Positions 1 through 9,616 of a DNA stretch of 64,000 nt are shown here, one piece after another (position 1 is the stretch's first letter; every line of letters begins with the position of its first letter). Where the stretch lies: positions 1 through 64,000 of the forward strand of contig JAVBQA010000032.1 of the NCBI GenBank assembly GCA_031549325.1, given 5' to 3'. The position numbers were made by a program, and so were the translations under genes. Source of the stretch: JAJDGF01 sp031549325 (GTDB lineage Bacteria; Bacillota; Clostridia; Christensenellales; Aristaeellaceae). The notes under the pieces were generated by a model. That model was not told the DNA's origin, did not search any database, and saw nothing but the letters and a program-made list of their open reading frames with translations.

Positions 1-84
1 GCGTGCGAAGAGGGTCTGCGGTTCGCCATCCGCGAGGGCGGCAGGACGGTGGGCTCGGGCGTCGTGATCAAGGTGATGGAATAA
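1..84 (+). CDS. tuf: Elongation factor Tu, C-terminal end (partial)
   Basis: The window opens in frame inside a gene whose last 27 codons read ACEEGLRFAIREGG followed by RTVGSGVVIKVME and a TAA stop. This is the conserved end of the third beta-barrel domain of EF-Tu, the GTPase that brings aminoacyl-tRNA to the ribosome. Lying directly before rpsJ is the normal Firmicute position (rpsL-rpsG-fusA-tuf-rpsJ). The start lies outside the window. Confidence 0.95.
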   Translation, partial: ACEEGLRFAIREGGRTVGSGVVIKVME

Positions 85-104
85 GGCGGGCATGGGAAGG
101 GAAC

Positions 105-162
105 GATCGGGGCGCCGCCCCGAAGATCCCGCGCAAGGGGTAAATCCCTTGGGCATCCCATC
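105..162. repeat. Stop-proximal palindromic repeat, copy 1
   Basis: GC-rich palindromic sequence starting about 20 bases after the tuf stop. Read on the minus strand it begins GATGGGATGCCCAAGGG and ends with a GGGGCGGCGCCCC hairpin. The same ordered blocks recur near 47318-47380 and 58482-58546, with partial versions at 29046-29093 and 42253-42290. This is the most diverged of the longer copies. It could act as a 3' mRNA-stabilising or REP-like element. Confidence 0.55.
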
Positions 163-176
163 AAGAGAATCGTCGC

Positions 177-212
177 AAAAGGCGGATCGCGCGTGCGGTC
201 CGCCTTTTGATT
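177..212 (+). terminator. Terminator after tuf
   Basis: A perfect 10-bp stem, AAAAGGCGGA (177-186) with TCCGCCTTTT (199-208), encloses a 12-nt loop. The arms themselves supply the U-rich and A-rich flanks, so it could work in both directions. It separates tuf from the S10 promoters. Confidence 0.8.
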
Positions 213-244
213 GGAGCAGGGCGCGCCTGACGGCGCAGAGCGTT

Positions 245-273
245 TTGACGATGGATCGTTAAAACTTTGTAAT
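245..273 (+). promoter_or_regulatory. S10 operon promoter P1 (predicted)
   Basis: TTGACG at 245-250, a 17-bp spacer and TGTAAT at 268-273 match the housekeeping sigma consensus at five of six positions in each box. It lies just downstream of the tuf terminator. Confidence 0.6.
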
Positions 274-331
274 CTCGTAAGATTCTCGAAAGAATTAACA
301 CGGATACGGGTCTGCGCGGGGTGCAGGGCAC

Positions 332-361
332 TTGCGCAGAGGCCCGCGTTTGTTCTATAAT
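332..361 (+). promoter_or_regulatory. S10 operon promoter P2 (predicted)
   Basis: A perfect -10 TATAAT at 356-361 is preceded, after 18 bp, by a weak -35 TTGCGC at 332-337. With P1 this would give tandem promoters for the superoperon. Confidence 0.5.
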
Positions 362-642
362 TGCAATGTTGCGCCTCATTTATGGGTGAGGTATGCCACG
401 ACGCGGATGCCGGTTCGCGTGTGGCCGTGAAGCCCGTTTGACCTACGGGGGGAAGCGGCCCAAACAGGGATGAACCGAGAGGTTGCGAAAGCCCGGCTTT
501 CGGTAATTCTCGGGGACCAGTCCGACAATCGGGCGACGGGGCTCATGCGCCGTCGAAGCTGCGCCAGATCCGAAAGGATTTGGCGAAAAAAACACAGGAC
601 ACGCCCGGCAGCGTGTGCATGAGACCACAAGGAGGAAAGGCA
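362..642 (+). promoter_or_regulatory. Structured 5' leader of the S10 operon
   Basis: About 280 nt with no convincing reading frame lie between P2 and rpsJ. Hairpins visible by eye are at 395-425 (GCCAC and ACGCG arms), 486-502 (CGAAAGC/GCTTTCG with a 3-nt loop) and about 600-617 (ACACG/CGTGT). None is followed by a T-run, so simple attenuation is not shown. Length and structure suggest an autoregulatory r-protein leader, but no described family was recognised. Confidence 0.45.
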
Positions 643-951
643 ATGGCAAACCAGAAGATCCGCATCAAGCTCAAGGCGTACGAACACGGCATCATCGACC
701 AGAGCGCCGCCCGCATCGTGGAGACCGCGAAGCGCACAGGGAGCCGGGTGTCAGGCCCGATCCCGCTGCCCACCGAGAAGGAGATCGTCACGATCCTCCG
801 CTCCCCGCACAAGCACAAGGACAGCCGCGAGCAGTTCGAAATGCGCACGCACAAGCGCCTGATCGACATCCTGAGCCCCACGCCCAAGACCGTGGACGCG
901 CTGACCAAGCTGGATCTGCCAGCTGGCGTCGAGATCGAGATTAAGCTGTAA
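643..951 (+). CDS. rpsJ: 30S ribosomal protein S10
   Basis: Encodes 102 residues starting [19 protein letters not shown], the standard S10 N-terminus. S10 sits in the 30S head and is also the NusE partner of NusB in antitermination. The start at 643 is chosen because AGGAGG (about 630-635) lies at the right distance and the family begins here. An in-frame ATG at 580 would add an unconserved 21-residue extension. It is the first gene of the S10 superoperon, followed by rplC after a 60-nt gap. Confidence 0.97.
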   Translation: MANQKIRIKLKAYEHGIIDQSAARIVETAKRTGSRVSGPIPLPTEKEIVTILRSPHKHKDSREQFEMRTHKRLIDILSPTPKTVDALTKLDLPAGVEIEIKL

Positions 952-1011
952 TCGCGATGCGCAGGCTGTCAAAAAGATGCTTTTGAAACTATTAGGAGGT
1001 GCAACCCACTC

Positions 1012-1656
1012 ATGGATAAGGCAATTCTCGGTAAGAAGATTGGCATGACCCAGATCTTCCTCGCGGATGGTCGTCTCGTGCCGGTCACCGTGCTTGAAGC
1101 CGGTCCCTGCCCGGTGGTGCAGGTCAAGACCGTGGAGACGGACGGCTATGAAGCAGTTCAGGTCGGTTTCGGTGAGCTCGCGGAAGCGCGCGCGAAGAAA
1201 CTGAAGAACAAACCCGAGCTCGGCCACTTTAAGAAGGCTGGCGTTTCCGCCACGCGTTTCCTGCGCGAGTTCCGCCTGTCGAACGCGAAGGACATGAAGG
1301 TCGGCGACGAAATCAAGTGCGACGTGTTCGCCGAGGGCGATCGCGTGGACGTGACCGGCATCAGCAAGGGCCACGGCTTCACCGGCGTCATTCAGCGCTG
1401 GAACCAGCACACCGGCCCGATGAAGCACGGTTCCAAGTACCACAGGGGCGTGGGCTCGATGGGCGCCAACTCCGACCCGAGCCGCGTGTTCAAGAACAAG
1501 CACATGCCCGGCCAGTACGGCCATGAGCGCGTGACCGTCCAGAACCTTCAGGTCATCCGCGTGGACGCCGAGCGCAACCTGCTGATGATCAAGGGCGCGC
1601 TGCCCGGCGCGAAGAACTCGCTGGTCGTGGTCAAGAAATCCGTCAAGTCCAAGTAA
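1012..1656 (+). CDS. rplC: 50S ribosomal protein L3
   Basis: 214 residues, starting [16 protein letters not shown]. The central loop with [13 protein letters not shown] and [15 protein letters not shown] is the L3 extension that reaches toward the peptidyl-transferase centre. L3 is an early assembly protein. A strong AGGAGGT precedes the ATG. rplD follows after 26 nt in the same unit. Confidence 0.97.
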   Translation: MDKAILGKKIGMTQIFLADGRLVPVTVLEAGPCPVVQVKTVETDGYEAVQVGFGELAEARAKKLKNKPELGHFKKAGVSATRFLREFRLSNAKDMKVGDEIKCDVFAEGDRVDVTGISKGHGFTGVIQRWNQHTGPMKHGSKYHRGVGSMGANSDPSRVFKNKHMPGQYGHERVTVQNLQVIRVDAERNLLMIKGALPGAKNSLVVVKKSVKSK

Positions 1657-1682
1657 CGCTTCTGGAAGGAGGACGAAATACA

Positions 1683-2318
1683 ATGCCTAAAGTAGCCATG
1701 GTCAACATGCAAGGCAAGAAGGTTGGGGACATCGAACTGTCCGACAACACCTTCGGCGCCGAGATCAACGAATACGCGCTGCACACCGTCGTGCGCGCTC
1801 AGCTGAACGCCAAGCGTCAGGGCACCCAGTCGGCCAGAACCCGCACCGAAGTGCGGGGCGGCGGCCGCAAGATCTATCGCCAAAAGGGCACTGGCAACGC
1901 GCGTCACCACTCCCGCAGGGCTCCCCAGTTCACCCACGGCGGCGTGGTCTTCGCCCCCAAGCCCCGCAGCTACCGCATGTCCGTGCCGCGCAAGATCAGA
2001 AGGCTGGCGATGAAGAGCGCGCTCACCAGCAAGGTTCAGGCGAGCGAGATCATCGTGCTCGACAAGCTGGTTCTGCAAGAAGCCAAGACCAAGAACATGG
2101 TCCAGATCCTGAAGGCGCTGGGCGTCACCAGGAAGGCGCTGCTGCTGATCAGCTCGGTTGACGAGAACATCATGCGCGCCTCAGGCAACATCGAGGGGCT
2201 GAAGGTGGCCTTTGTCACCCGGGACAGCGCCACGCTGAACGTGCTGGACATCCTGAACAGCGACAAGTTCATCCTGACCCAGGATGCCGCCAAGGTGTGC
2301 GAGGAGGTGTACGAATAA
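1683..2318 (+). CDS. rplD: 50S ribosomal protein L4
   Basis: 211 residues with the L4 loop ([19 protein letters not shown], then [17 protein letters not shown]) that lines the nascent-peptide exit tunnel. In gammaproteobacteria L4 represses this operon through the leader; whether it does so here is unknown. Its TAA stop shares one base with the rplW ATG (TAATG), implying translational coupling. Confidence 0.97.
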   Translation: MPKVAMVNMQGKKVGDIELSDNTFGAEINEYALHTVVRAQLNAKRQGTQSARTRTEVRGGGRKIYRQKGTGNARHHSRRAPQFTHGGVVFAPKPRSYRMSVPRKIRRLAMKSALTSKVQASEIIVLDKLVLQEAKTKNMVQILKALGVTRKALLLISSVDENIMRASGNIEGLKVAFVTRDSATLNVLDILNSDKFILTQDAAKVCEEVYE

Positions 2319-2614
2319 TGAAGTCTCCTTATGACATCATTCTTCGCCCGGTGCTGACCGAGAAGAGCTACGACGCCATGAACGACAAGAAGTATACGTT
2401 CGAAGTGGCCGTCGACGCCGGCAAGACCGAGATCAAGATGGCCGTGGAGCAGATCTTCGGCGTCAAGGTTAAGTCCGTAAACACCATGCGCGTCATGGGC
2501 AAGCTAAAGCGGCAGGGCCGCACCCAGGGCCGCCGCCCGGAGCGCAAGAAAGCCTACGTCACGTTGACCGAAGCCAGCAAGGGCATCGAGTTCTTCGAAG
2601 GCATGGCGCAGTAA
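2318..2614 (+). CDS. rplW: 50S ribosomal protein L23
   Basis: 98 residues beginning [18 protein letters not shown], typical of L23, which forms the docking site for trigger factor and SRP at the tunnel exit. The ATG at 2318 is chosen because it overlaps the rplD stop and gives the family N-terminus. An upstream in-frame ATG at 2297 would read MRGGVRI first and lies inside rplD. GAGGAGG at 2301-2307 acts as its ribosome binding site. Confidence 0.96.
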   Translation: MKSPYDIILRPVLTEKSYDAMNDKKYTFEVAVDAGKTEIKMAVEQIFGVKVKSVNTMRVMGKLKRQGRTQGRRPERKKAYVTLTEASKGIEFFEGMAQ

Positions 2615-2632
2615 TAAGGGAGGGGAAAGCAA

Positions 2633-3463
2633 ATGGCAATTCGAGTCTATAAGCCGACCTCGCCCGCGCGGCGTTTCATGTCGGTTCTATCCTTCGCCGA
2701 GCTCACCAAGAAGGAGCCCGAGAGGAGCCTCACCACCGATCTTCGCCACCGGGCTGGCCGCAACAACCAGGGCAAGATCACCGTCCGCCACCAGGGCGGC
2801 GGCGCGCGCAGGAAGTACAGGATCATCGACTTCAAGCGCACCAAGGATGGCGTGCCCGCGAAAGTGGCGGCCATCGAGTACGATCCGAACCGCACCTGCT
2901 TCATCGCCCTGCTGCACTACGCCGACGGCGAGAAGCGCTACATCCTGGCCCCGCTGGGCCTCAAGGCCGGCGACACCGTGATGTCCGGCCCCGAGTCCGA
3001 CATCAAGCCGGGCAACTGCCTGCCCATCACCAACATCCCGCTGGGCACGCTGATCCACAACGTGGAGATCAAAGCCGGGCGCGGCGGCCAGATGGTCCGC
3101 TCCGCGGGCACCGCGGCGCAGCTGATGGCCAAAGAGGGCGCCTACGCCCAGGTGCGCCTGCCCTCCGGCGAGGTGCGCAAAGTGTCCATCAATGCCCGCG
3201 CCACCATCGGCCAGGTGGGCAACACCGACCACGAGAACGTGCGCATTGGTAAGGCCGGCCGCCAGAGGCACCTGGGCATCCGCCCCAGCGTCCGCGGCGT
3301 CGTCATGAACCCCTGCGACCATCCGCACGGCGGCGGCGAGGGCCGCTCCCCCGTCGGCATGCCCGCCCCGATGTCCCCGTGGGGCAAGAAGACCCAGGGC
3401 GTCAAGACCCGTAAGCACAAGAAGTATTCCGACAAGATGATCGTCAAGAAGGCGGGCAAGTAA
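2633..3463 (+). CDS. rplB: 50S ribosomal protein L2
   Basis: 276 residues, the usual length. The C-terminal segment with [22 protein letters not shown] carries the conserved histidine region needed for peptidyl transferase activity and subunit association. The N-terminus [17 protein letters not shown] is standard. It is preceded by GGGAGGGG and followed by rpsS after 24 nt. Confidence 0.97.
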   Translation: MAIRVYKPTSPARRFMSVLSFAELTKKEPERSLTTDLRHRAGRNNQGKITVRHQGGGARRKYRIIDFKRTKDGVPAKVAAIEYDPNRTCFIALLHYADGEKRYILAPLGLKAGDTVMSGPESDIKPGNCLPITNIPLGTLIHNVEIKAGRGGQMVRSAGTAAQLMAKEGAYAQVRLPSGEVRKVSINARATIGQVGNTDHENVRIGKAGRQRHLGIRPSVRGVVMNPCDHPHGGGEGRSPVGMPAPMSPWGKKTQGVKTRKHKKYSDKMIVKKAGK

Positions 3464-3487
3464 TCGCCGAAGGAGGAGACCTGAACC

Positions 3488-3766
3488 ATGAGTAGATCCA
3501 TTAAGAAGGGCCCATTCATTCAGCCGGTGCTGCTCAAGAGAGTGCAGGCCATGAATGCCGCAGGCGAGAAGAAGGTCGTCAAGACCTGGTCGCGCGCTTC
3601 CACCATCTTCCCGGATTTCGTCGGGCACACCATCGCGGTGCATGACGGCCGCAAGCATGTGCCGGTTTACGTGACGGAGGACATGGTCGGGCATAAGCTC
3701 GGCGAGTTCGCCCCCACGCGCACCTTCCGGGGTCACGCCGGAGAAAAAGCGTCAGCCCGCAAGTGA
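3488..3766 (+). CDS. rpsS: 30S ribosomal protein S19
   Basis: 92 residues, [19 protein letters not shown] at the start and the conserved [22 protein letters not shown] block in the middle. S19 binds S13 in the 30S head near the A site. GGAGGAG precedes the ATG. The next gene, rplV, starts 18 nt downstream. Confidence 0.97.
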   Translation: MSRSIKKGPFIQPVLLKRVQAMNAAGEKKVVKTWSRASTIFPDFVGHTIAVHDGRKHVPVYVTEDMVGHKLGEFAPTRTFRGHAGEKASARK

Positions 3767-3784
3767 CGGAAGGAGTGAAACGAT

Positions 3785-4177
3785 ATGGCAACCCGAGTTA
3801 AAGAGAAAGCGGCGGCCAGAAAAGCCAACGCTGACAAGCGCCCGCACGCTTGTGCAAAATACGTGCGCATCAGTTCCCGCAAGGTCAAGGTCGTGATCGA
3901 CCTGATCCGCGGCAAGCAGGTGGATGAGGCGCTGGCGATCCTGATGTACACCCCCAAGTCCGCGGCGCCGGTCGTTGAGAAGCTGCTCAATTCGGCCATC
4001 GCCAACGCCGAGAACAACCAGAACCTGCATCGTGAGACGCTGTTTGTTGCCGAGGTGTTCGCCGACCAGGGCCCCACGATGAAGCGCTACTGGGCGCGCA
4101 GCCACGGTCGTGCGGACGTGATCCTCAAGCGCACCAGCCACATCACGATCATCCTGGATGAGGCGAAAGCGAAATAG
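3785..4177 (+). CDS. rplV: 50S ribosomal protein L22
   Basis: 130 residues. [26 protein letters not shown] and the C-terminal hairpin with [25 protein letters not shown] identify L22, whose beta-hairpin lines the exit tunnel and is a macrolide contact. The N-terminus has about 20 extra basic residues ([20 protein letters not shown]) compared with short L22 forms. Confidence 0.96.
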   Translation: MATRVKEKAAARKANADKRPHACAKYVRISSRKVKVVIDLIRGKQVDEALAILMYTPKSAAPVVEKLLNSAIANAENNQNLHRETLFVAEVFADQGPTMKRYWARSHGRADVILKRTSHITIILDEAKAK

Positions 4178-4216
4178 CAACTGCCCACAGCGGGCTTGAC
4201 ATTAGGAGGGAATTTC

Positions 4217-4912
4217 ATGGGCCAGAAGGTAAATCCCCACGGCGCACGCGTCGGCGTGATCCTGGATTGGAGCACCAAATGGTACGCCAACAAGAAGGAT
4301 TTCGCAGACAATCTGATTGAAGATTTCAACCTGCGCAAGATGCTCAAGGAGAAGCTGAACCTGGCGGGTATCTCCCACATCGACATCGAGCGCGCGGCGG
4401 GCAAGGTGACGGTGAACGTTTTCACCGCCAAGCCCGGCATCGTGATCGGCCGCGGCGGCGCGGGCGTCGAGACGCTGAAAAAGCAGATCGAGGCCTTCAC
4501 CGGCAAGCCGGCCAACCTGAACATCCTCGAGATCAAAAACCCCGACCAGAACGCTCAGCTGCTCGCCGAGAACGTCGCCCAGCAGCTCGAGAAGCGCGTG
4601 TCCTTCAGGCGGGCCATGAAGCAGACGCTTCAGCGCGCCATGAAGGCCGGCGCCAAGGGCGTCAAGACCCAGGTGGCGGGCCGCCTCGGCGGCGCGGAAA
4701 TCGCGCGCACCGAGGGCTACCACGAGGGTTCCATCCCGCTGCAGACCCTGCGCGCCAACATCGACTACGGCTTTGCCGAGGCGAAGACCGCGTACGGCCG
4801 CATCGGCGTGAAGGTTTGGGTTTACAAGGGCCAGGTGCTCCCCAGGGCGAAGAAGCCCGTGCCGGCGCCGGCGGCCAAAGCGGAAGGGGGCGAGTCGCAT
4901 GTTGATGCCTAA
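4217..4912 (+). CDS. rpsC: 30S ribosomal protein S3
   Basis: 231 residues. [18 protein letters not shown] at the N-terminus and the KH-domain [12 protein letters not shown] identify S3, which lines the mRNA entry channel with helicase activity. The start at 4217 follows TAGGAGG; an upstream in-frame ATG at 4196 would precede that site. The C-terminal 15 residues are Ala/Pro-rich and overlap rplP by 14 nt. Confidence 0.96.
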   Translation: MGQKVNPHGARVGVILDWSTKWYANKKDFADNLIEDFNLRKMLKEKLNLAGISHIDIERAAGKVTVNVFTAKPGIVIGRGGAGVETLKKQIEAFTGKPANLNILEIKNPDQNAQLLAENVAQQLEKRVSFRRAMKQTLQRAMKAGAKGVKTQVAGRLGGAEIARTEGYHEGSIPLQTLRANIDYGFAEAKTAYGRIGVKVWVYKGQVLPRAKKPVPAPAAKAEGGESHVDA

Positions 4913-5333
4913 GCGCGTAAAGCATAGGAAGCAGATGCGCGGCCGCATGAAGGGCAAGGCCATGCGCGGCAACTTCCTGGCGTATGGAGATTATGGCCTG
5001 GTGGCCATGAGCCCCGGCTGGGTGACCAGCAACCAGATCGAAGCCGCCCGTCAGGCGCTCACCCGCCACACCAAGCGCGGCGGTCAGGTTTGGATCAAGA
5101 TCTTCCCCGACAAGCCCGTGTCGGCCAAGCCCGCCGAGACCCGAATGGGTTCTGGTAAGGGCGCGCCCGAGTACTGGGTGTCGGTGGTGAAGCCGGGCCG
5201 CGTGCTGTTTGAGGTCGTCGGCATTCCGGAAGAGCTGGCGCGCGAGGCGCTGCGCCTGGCCGCGCACAAGCTGCCCATCAAGACCAAGTTCATCAAGAGA
5301 GAGACCGCGAAGACTGGTGGTGAAGAGCAATGA
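4899..5333 (+). CDS. rplP: 50S ribosomal protein L16
   Basis: 144 residues. [21 protein letters not shown] is the Firmicute L16 start; [22 protein letters not shown] is the conserved core. L16 contacts A-site tRNA and organises the peptidyl-transferase centre. It begins inside the end of rpsC (14-nt overlap). A second ATG two codons later is also possible. Its TGA stop overlaps the rpmC ATG. Confidence 0.96.
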   Translation: MLMPKRVKHRKQMRGRMKGKAMRGNFLAYGDYGLVAMSPGWVTSNQIEAARQALTRHTKRGGQVWIKIFPDKPVSAKPAETRMGSGKGAPEYWVSVVKPGRVLFEVVGIPEELAREALRLAAHKLPIKTKFIKRETAKTGGEEQ

Positions 5334-5536
5334 ACAAAAAGGAACTGAATGAACTGAAAGACAAGTCCGTCCAGGAGCTCGACACCGATTTGAAGGACAA
5401 AAAGAACGAGCTGTTCAATTTGCGCTTCCAGTTGGCCACCGGGCAGCTTCAGAACACCGCAGCGATCACCGATTGCAAGCGGGACATCGCCCGAGTGAAG
5501 ACCATCATCCGCCAGCGCGAGCAGGCGCAGGCGTAA
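5330..5536 (+). CDS. rpmC: 50S ribosomal protein L29
   Basis: 68 residues, two-helix protein ([16 protein letters not shown], then [20 protein letters not shown] and a basic tail). L29 sits beside L23 at the tunnel exit. The ATGA overlap with rplP indicates translational coupling. Confidence 0.95.
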   Translation: MNKKELNELKDKSVQELDTDLKDKKNELFNLRFQLATGQLQNTAAITDCKRDIARVKTIIRQREQAQA

Positions 5537-5562
5537 GAGCGCGAAAGGAGGCAGCATAAGCA

Positions 5563-5823
5563 ATGGCCGAGCAGAGAGGCATCCGTAAATCCCGCACGGG
5601 CGTGGTGGTTTCCGACAAGATGGACAAGACCATCGTGGTGGAAATCCGCACCCGCGTCAAGCATCCGCTTTACGGCAAGATCCAGAACCGCACCGAGAAG
5701 TTCAAGGCCCACGATGAGAACAACGAATGCGGCATGGGCGACACCGTCCGCGTGATGGAGACCCGTCCGCTGTCCAAAGACAAGCGCTGGCGCCTGGTTG
5801 AGATCGTGGAGAAGGCGAAGTAA
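5563..5823 (+). CDS. rpsQ: 30S ribosomal protein S17
   Basis: 86 residues with the OB-fold core [27 protein letters not shown]17 is a primary 16S rRNA binder needed early in 30S assembly. GGAGGCAG lies upstream of the ATG. A 66-nt gap separates it from rplN. Confidence 0.96.
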   Translation: MAEQRGIRKSRTGVVVSDKMDKTIVVEIRTRVKHPLYGKIQNRTEKFKAHDENNECGMGDTVRVMETRPLSKDKRWRLVEIVEKAK

Positions 5824-5889
5824 CAACGGCCCACGAAGCGAGATCGCTCAACACCGACCAGTAGCGCAAATTTAGGAGGAAGACTCACC

Positions 5890-6258
5890 ATGATTCAGCC
5901 ACAAACCAGATTGAAGGTCGCCGACAACTCCGGCGCCAAAGAGATCATGTGTTTTCGGGTGCTGGGCGGTTCGTTCCGCCGCAGTGGTGGCATCGGCGAC
6001 GTGATCGTCGCCTCTGTCAAGACCGCAAACCCCGGTGGCACCGTCAAGAAGGGCGATGTCGTCAAGGCCGTTATTGTGCGCACGCGCAAGCAGTATCGGC
6101 GTCCTGACGGCAGCTATATTCGCTTCGACGACAACGCCGCCGTCATCATCAACGACGCAAAGCAGCCCCGCGGGACCCGTATCTTCGGGCCTGTGGCGCG
6201 CGAGCTCCGTGAGAAGGATTACATGAAAATCGTCTCGCTGGCGCCCGAAGTGCTGTAA
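5890..6258 (+). CDS. rplN: 50S ribosomal protein L14
   Basis: 122 residues, exactly the usual length. [21 protein letters not shown] and [28 protein letters not shown] are hallmarks of L14, which forms intersubunit bridges and binds the silencing factor RsfS. AGGAGG precedes the ATG. Confidence 0.97.
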   Translation: MIQPQTRLKVADNSGAKEIMCFRVLGGSFRRSGGIGDVIVASVKTANPGGTVKKGDVVKAVIVRTRKQYRRPDGSYIRFDDNAAVIINDAKQPRGTRIFGPVARELREKDYMKIVSLAPEVL

Positions 6259-6273
6259 GGGGAGGGCAAGAAG

Positions 6274-6618
6274 ATGGTAGACGCAAACAAGAAGCTGTTC
6301 TGCAAGACCGGCGACACCGTGATGGTCATCACCGGCAAGGACAAGGGCAAATCCGGCAAAATTCAGAAGGCATATCCCCAGGAAGGCCGCATCATTGTGG
6401 AAGGCGTGGCGCTGGTGAAGCGCCATCAGAAGCCGCGTGGGCAGGGGATGCCGGGCGGCATCATCACCAAGGAAGCCGCCATCCCGGCCTGCCGCGTGAT
6501 GCTCGTGTGCTCCGCCTGCAAAAAGCCTACCCGCATCGGTCACAAGTTTCTCGAGGATGGTGCGAAGGCCCGCAAGGTTCGCGTGTGCAAGAAGTGCGGC
6601 GCGTCCTTCGACAACTGA
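6274..6618 (+). CDS. rplX: 50S ribosomal protein L24, zinc-binding form
   Basis: 114 residues. The KOW motif lies in the first 50 residues (GDTVMVITGKDKGKSGKI). L24 starts 50S assembly. The C-terminal part carries C79-x2-C82 and C105-x2-C108, a four-cysteine arrangement that would bind zinc; many bacterial L24 proteins lack it. It lies 15 nt after rplN. Confidence 0.95.
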   Translation: MVDANKKLFCKTGDTVMVITGKDKGKSGKIQKAYPQEGRIIVEGVALVKRHQKPRGQGMPGGIITKEAAIPACRVMLVCSACKKPTRIGHKFLEDGAKARKVRVCKKCGASFDN

Positions 6619-6638
6619 TCGAGGAGGAGGAGTAGCAA

Positions 6639-7181
6639 GTGGCTCGTTTAAAGGATAAATACACGGCCGAAGTCGTGCCTGCCATGACGCAGAAGTTCGG
6701 CTACAAGAACATCATGGAAGTCCCGAAGCTCGAGAAAGTGGTCATCAACATGGGCCTGGGCGACTGCAAGGACAACGCCAAAGCCATGGACGTGGCGGTG
6801 GCCGAGCTGGCCACCATCGCCGGCCAGAAACCGCTGGTCACCAAGGCCAAGAAGTCGATCGCGAACTTCAAGCTGCGCGCCGGCATGAACGTCGGCGCCA
6901 AGGTCACGCTGCGCGGCACGCGCATGTACGAGTTCACCGACAAGCTGGTGTCGATCGTGCTGCCCCGCGTTCGCGACTTCCGCGGCGTTTCCAACAAGGC
7001 TTTCGACGGCCGCGGCAACTTCGCGCTGGGCGTGCGTGAGCAGCTCATCTTCCCCGAGATCGAGTACGACAAGGTCGAAAAGATCCGCGGCATGGAGATG
7101 ATCTTCGTCACCACCGCCAAGAGCGATGAAGAAGCCAAGGAACTGCTGAGCCTGATGGGCATGCCGTTCGCCCAGGGTTGA
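6639..7181 (+). CDS. rplE: 50S ribosomal protein L5
   Basis: 180 residues with a GTG start placed after [29 protein letters not shown] and [12 protein letters not shown] motifs plus the C-terminal [14 protein letters not shown] are typical. L5 binds 5S rRNA and contacts P-site tRNA. rpsN follows after 18 nt. Confidence 0.96.
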   Translation: MARLKDKYTAEVVPAMTQKFGYKNIMEVPKLEKVVINMGLGDCKDNAKAMDVAVAELATIAGQKPLVTKAKKSIANFKLRAGMNVGAKVTLRGTRMYEFTDKLVSIVLPRVRDFRGVSNKAFDGRGNFALGVREQLIFPEIEYDKVEKIRGMEMIFVTTAKSDEEAKELLSLMGMPFAQG

Positions 7182-7199
7182 TGAAGGAGGATAACACGC

Positions 7200-7385
7200 G
7201 TGGCTAAGACAAGCATGAAGGTCCGGCAGTCGAGAACGCCCAAGTTCTCCACCCGCGCCTATACCCGCTGCCGCATCTGCGGCCGCCCGCACTCGGTGCT
7301 CCGCAAGTATGGCGTCTGCCGTATCTGCTTCCGGAACCTGGCCTACGCGGGCCAGATCCCCGGAGTGCGCAAAGCAAGCTGGTAA
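7200..7385 (+). CDS. rpsN: 30S ribosomal protein S14, zinc type
   Basis: 61 residues, the short zinc-dependent S14 paralogue, with C24-x2-C27 and C40-x2-C43. GTG start preceded by AAGGAGG. S14 is a late assembly protein of the 30S head. The zinc form at this place in the spc operon is standard for Gram-positive bacteria. Confidence 0.97.
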   Translation: MAKTSMKVRQSRTPKFSTRAYTRCRICGRPHSVLRKYGVCRICFRNLAYAGQIPGVRKASW

Positions 7386-7414
7386 GTGGGCAAACACGGA
7401 AGGAGGTTTCGTAA

Positions 7415-7813
7415 ATGATCATGAACGATCCCATCGGGGATATGCTGACCAGAATCCGCAATGCCCAGATCGCGCGCCACGACACCGTGGTGCTGCCCGC
7501 CTCGAACATGAAGAAGGCCATTGCCAAGATTCTGCTCGATGAGGGGTATATCAAGAGCTTTGACGCGATCGACGACGGCCTGCAGGGCCAGATCAAAATC
7601 GCGCTCAAGTACGCGCAGGGCAAGCAACCGGTGATCAGGGGCTTAAAGCGCATCTCCAAGCCTGGACTGCGCGTTTACGCGAGAAACGACGAGCTGCCGA
7701 GAGTCCTCGGGGGCCTCGGCATCGCGATCGTATCTACGTCCAAAGGCGTTTTGTCCGACAAGGATGCCCGCACCGCCGGCATCGGCGGCGAAGTGCTGGC
7801 CTACATCTGGTAG
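7415..7813 (+). CDS. rpsH: 30S ribosomal protein S8
   Basis: 132 residues. [21 protein letters not shown] and the C-terminal [26 protein letters not shown] are diagnostic. S8 organises the 16S central domain and is the spc operon repressor in E. coli. The second in-frame ATG (7421) is an alternative start, giving MNDPIG directly. Confidence 0.96.
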   Translation: MIMNDPIGDMLTRIRNAQIARHDTVVLPASNMKKAIAKILLDEGYIKSFDAIDDGLQGQIKIALKYAQGKQPVIRGLKRISKPGLRVYARNDELPRVLGGLGIAIVSTSKGVLSDKDARTAGIGGEVLAYIW

Positions 7814-7829
7814 TGGAGGTGCAATAACA

Positions 7830-8372
7830 ATGTCTCGAATCGGAAAACTTCCGATTAATGTGCCGAGTTCGGTTACCGTGACGATCGGTGAGGACAATCT
7901 CATCTCCGTCAAGGGGCCCAAAGGCGCCTTAAGTCAGAAGGTCAACAAGGACATCAAGGTTGAGCTCGAAAACGGCGTCATGACCGTGAGCCGTCCGTCG
8001 GAGAGCAAGCCTCACAAGGCCATGCACGGGCTGTACAGGACGCTCGTGAACAACATGGTGGTGGGCGTGACCACCGGCTTTGAGAAGGTGCTGCTGATGG
8101 AGGGCGTCGGTTACCGCGCCCAGGCCACCGGCAACCAGATCACGCTGAACGTGGGCTACAGCCACCCGGTCGTGTTCGACGCCCCGAAGGATTGCTCCTT
8201 CGAGACGCCCGCCCCCACCCGCATCGTGGTGAAGGGCATCGACAAGCAGGTGGTAGGCGCGCTGGCCGCTGATATCCGCGCCACCCGCAAGCCCGAGCCG
8301 TATCTGGGCAAGGGCATCCGCTATGAGAACGAGCACATCCGCCGCAAGGAAGGCAAGGCCGGCAAAAAGTAA
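7830..8372 (+). CDS. rplF: 50S ribosomal protein L6
   Basis: 180 residues beginning MSRIGKLPINVPSSV. Two related alpha/beta domains and the C-terminal IRATRKPEPYLGKGIRYENE block match L6, which lies near the GTPase-associated region. The start follows GTGGAGGTG; an earlier in-frame ATG lies within rpsH and is rejected. Confidence 0.97.
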   Translation: MSRIGKLPINVPSSVTVTIGEDNLISVKGPKGALSQKVNKDIKVELENGVMTVSRPSESKPHKAMHGLYRTLVNNMVVGVTTGFEKVLLMEGVGYRAQATGNQITLNVGYSHPVVFDAPKDCSFETPAPTRIVVKGIDKQVVGALAADIRATRKPEPYLGKGIRYENEHIRRKEGKAGKK

Positions 8373-8390
8373 GGAGAGGGGGAACCGCAC

Positions 8391-8759
8391 ATGCTTAAGA
8401 AACGTGATCGAAACGAAGTCCGCAAGATCCGGCACGAGCGCGTACGCAAAAAGATCAGCGGCACGCCCGCTCGTCCGAGGCTTTGCGTGTATCGTAGCCT
8501 GAACCACATCTACGCGCAGATCATCGACGATGTGGCCGGCAACACGCTTGTCGCCGCGTCTACCGTGGAGAAAGACATCGCCGCCAAGCTGTCCGAGGTC
8601 GACAAGAAGGGCGCCAGCAAGGTGGTCGGCAAGGCCATCGCCGAGCGCGCCATCGCCAAGGGCATCAAGGAAGTGGTGTTCGACCGCGGCGGCTACATCT
8701 ACACCGGCCGCGTGGCCGAGCTGGCCGCCGGCGCCCGCGAGGGCGGCCTCGAATTCTAA
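8391..8759 (+). CDS. rplR: 50S ribosomal protein L18
   Basis: 122 residues. [29 protein letters not shown] and the C-terminal [26 protein letters not shown] are typical of L18, which with L5 carries 5S rRNA into the 50S subunit. Unusually, the next gene (rpsE) does not follow closely but after about 350 nt of structured sequence. Confidence 0.97.
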   Translation: MLKKRDRNEVRKIRHERVRKKISGTPARPRLCVYRSLNHIYAQIIDDVAGNTLVAASTVEKDIAAKLSEVDKKGASKVVGKAIAERAIAKGIKEVVFDRGGYIYTGRVAELAAGAREGGLEF

Positions 8760-9108
8760 TGAATTCGTCATCGGAAATCTTTGAATCTGCGGATTCAAAT
8801 CTTTCCGATGAAGGGGAACGAGGCCGATTTCCTGAAATCCCTGCGGGGATTTCCGGGCGAAGATCGGGCGGGAAAGAGTTTTGAGTCGCTGCGCGCAAGC
8901 GCTTGCTTGGTCAAAATTCTATGCTCGCCCGGCGTACACGCCGCCGGTCGCGTTCAGGCAGTTCGCGTGGCAAGGTTGATTCCCCGGGCGAGGGGCTGAA
9001 AAGGGACTTGTCACTTTTCGACCACGAGCTCACAGGTGGGCGAGAGGCGGGGCCTCGCGAGCCATCGAGGTGTGTAAACACTGTTAAATCGTAGGAGGAA
9101 TGCACGCA
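8760..9108 (+). promoter_or_regulatory. Long structured gap between rplR and rpsE
   Basis: In most bacteria this junction is a few nucleotides; here it is 349 nt without a convincing gene. It starts with a strong hairpin at 8769-8810 (9 bp, a 2x2 internal loop, 8 bp) and a second at 8834-8853 (8 bp). Both are closed by a C-G pair over the tetraloop TGCG, a UNCG-class loop. A 12-bp palindrome GCAAGCGCTTGC is at 8895-8906. There is no T-run, so these are not simple terminators. It may be an mRNA processing or r-protein binding region. Confidence 0.6.
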
Positions 9109-9603
9109 ATGCAGCGATTCGAGCAAGTCTCAGAATTCAAGGAAAAGCTGGTCTACGTCAACCGCGTTGCCAAGGTCGTCAAGGGCGGCAAGAACTTCCG
9201 GTTCACCGCGCTGATGGTCGTGGGCGACGAGAAGGGCCGCATCAGCTGCGGCATGGGCAAGGCCACCGAAATTCCGGAAGCCATCCGCAAGGGCGTGGAA
9301 GACGCGAAAAAGCAGATGGTGCGCGTGTCCCTGAAGGACACCACCATCCCGCACGAGGTGACCGGCGTGTTCGGCACCGGCAAAGTGCTGATGATGCCCG
9401 CCCCGGAAGGCACCGGCGTGATCGCCGGCGGCCCCGTGCGCGCGGTCATCGAGGCGGTTGGCATCAAGGACATCCGCACCAAGTCCATCGGCAGCAACAA
9501 CCCCATCAACATGGTGCGCGCCACCATCGAGGGTCTTCGGCAGCTGCGCACCATCGAAGAAGTGGCCAAGCTTCGCGGCAAGTCCGTCGAAGAGCTGCTC
9601 TAA
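9109..9603 (+). CDS. rpsE: 30S ribosomal protein S5
   Basis: 164 residues starting [27 protein letters not shown]. The double-stranded-RNA-binding fold and the [22 protein letters not shown] block are conserved; S5 affects translational accuracy. AGGAGG at 9093-9098 gives correct spacing to the ATG at 9109, while the in-frame ATG at 9100 is too close to that site. Confidence 0.96.
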   Translation: MQRFEQVSEFKEKLVYVNRVAKVVKGGKNFRFTALMVVGDEKGRISCGMGKATEIPEAIRKGVEDAKKQMVRVSLKDTTIPHEVTGVFGTGKVLMMPAPEGTGVIAGGPVRAVIEAVGIKDIRTKSIGSNNPINMVRATIEGLRQLRTIEEVAKLRGKSVEELL

Positions 9604-9616
9604 GGGGGAAAACAAG

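Noticed and set aside
8781..9094. Small open frames in the rplR-rpsE gap
   Set aside because: They are Arg/Ser-rich, overlap stable hairpins, lack ribosome sites and resemble no known protein.
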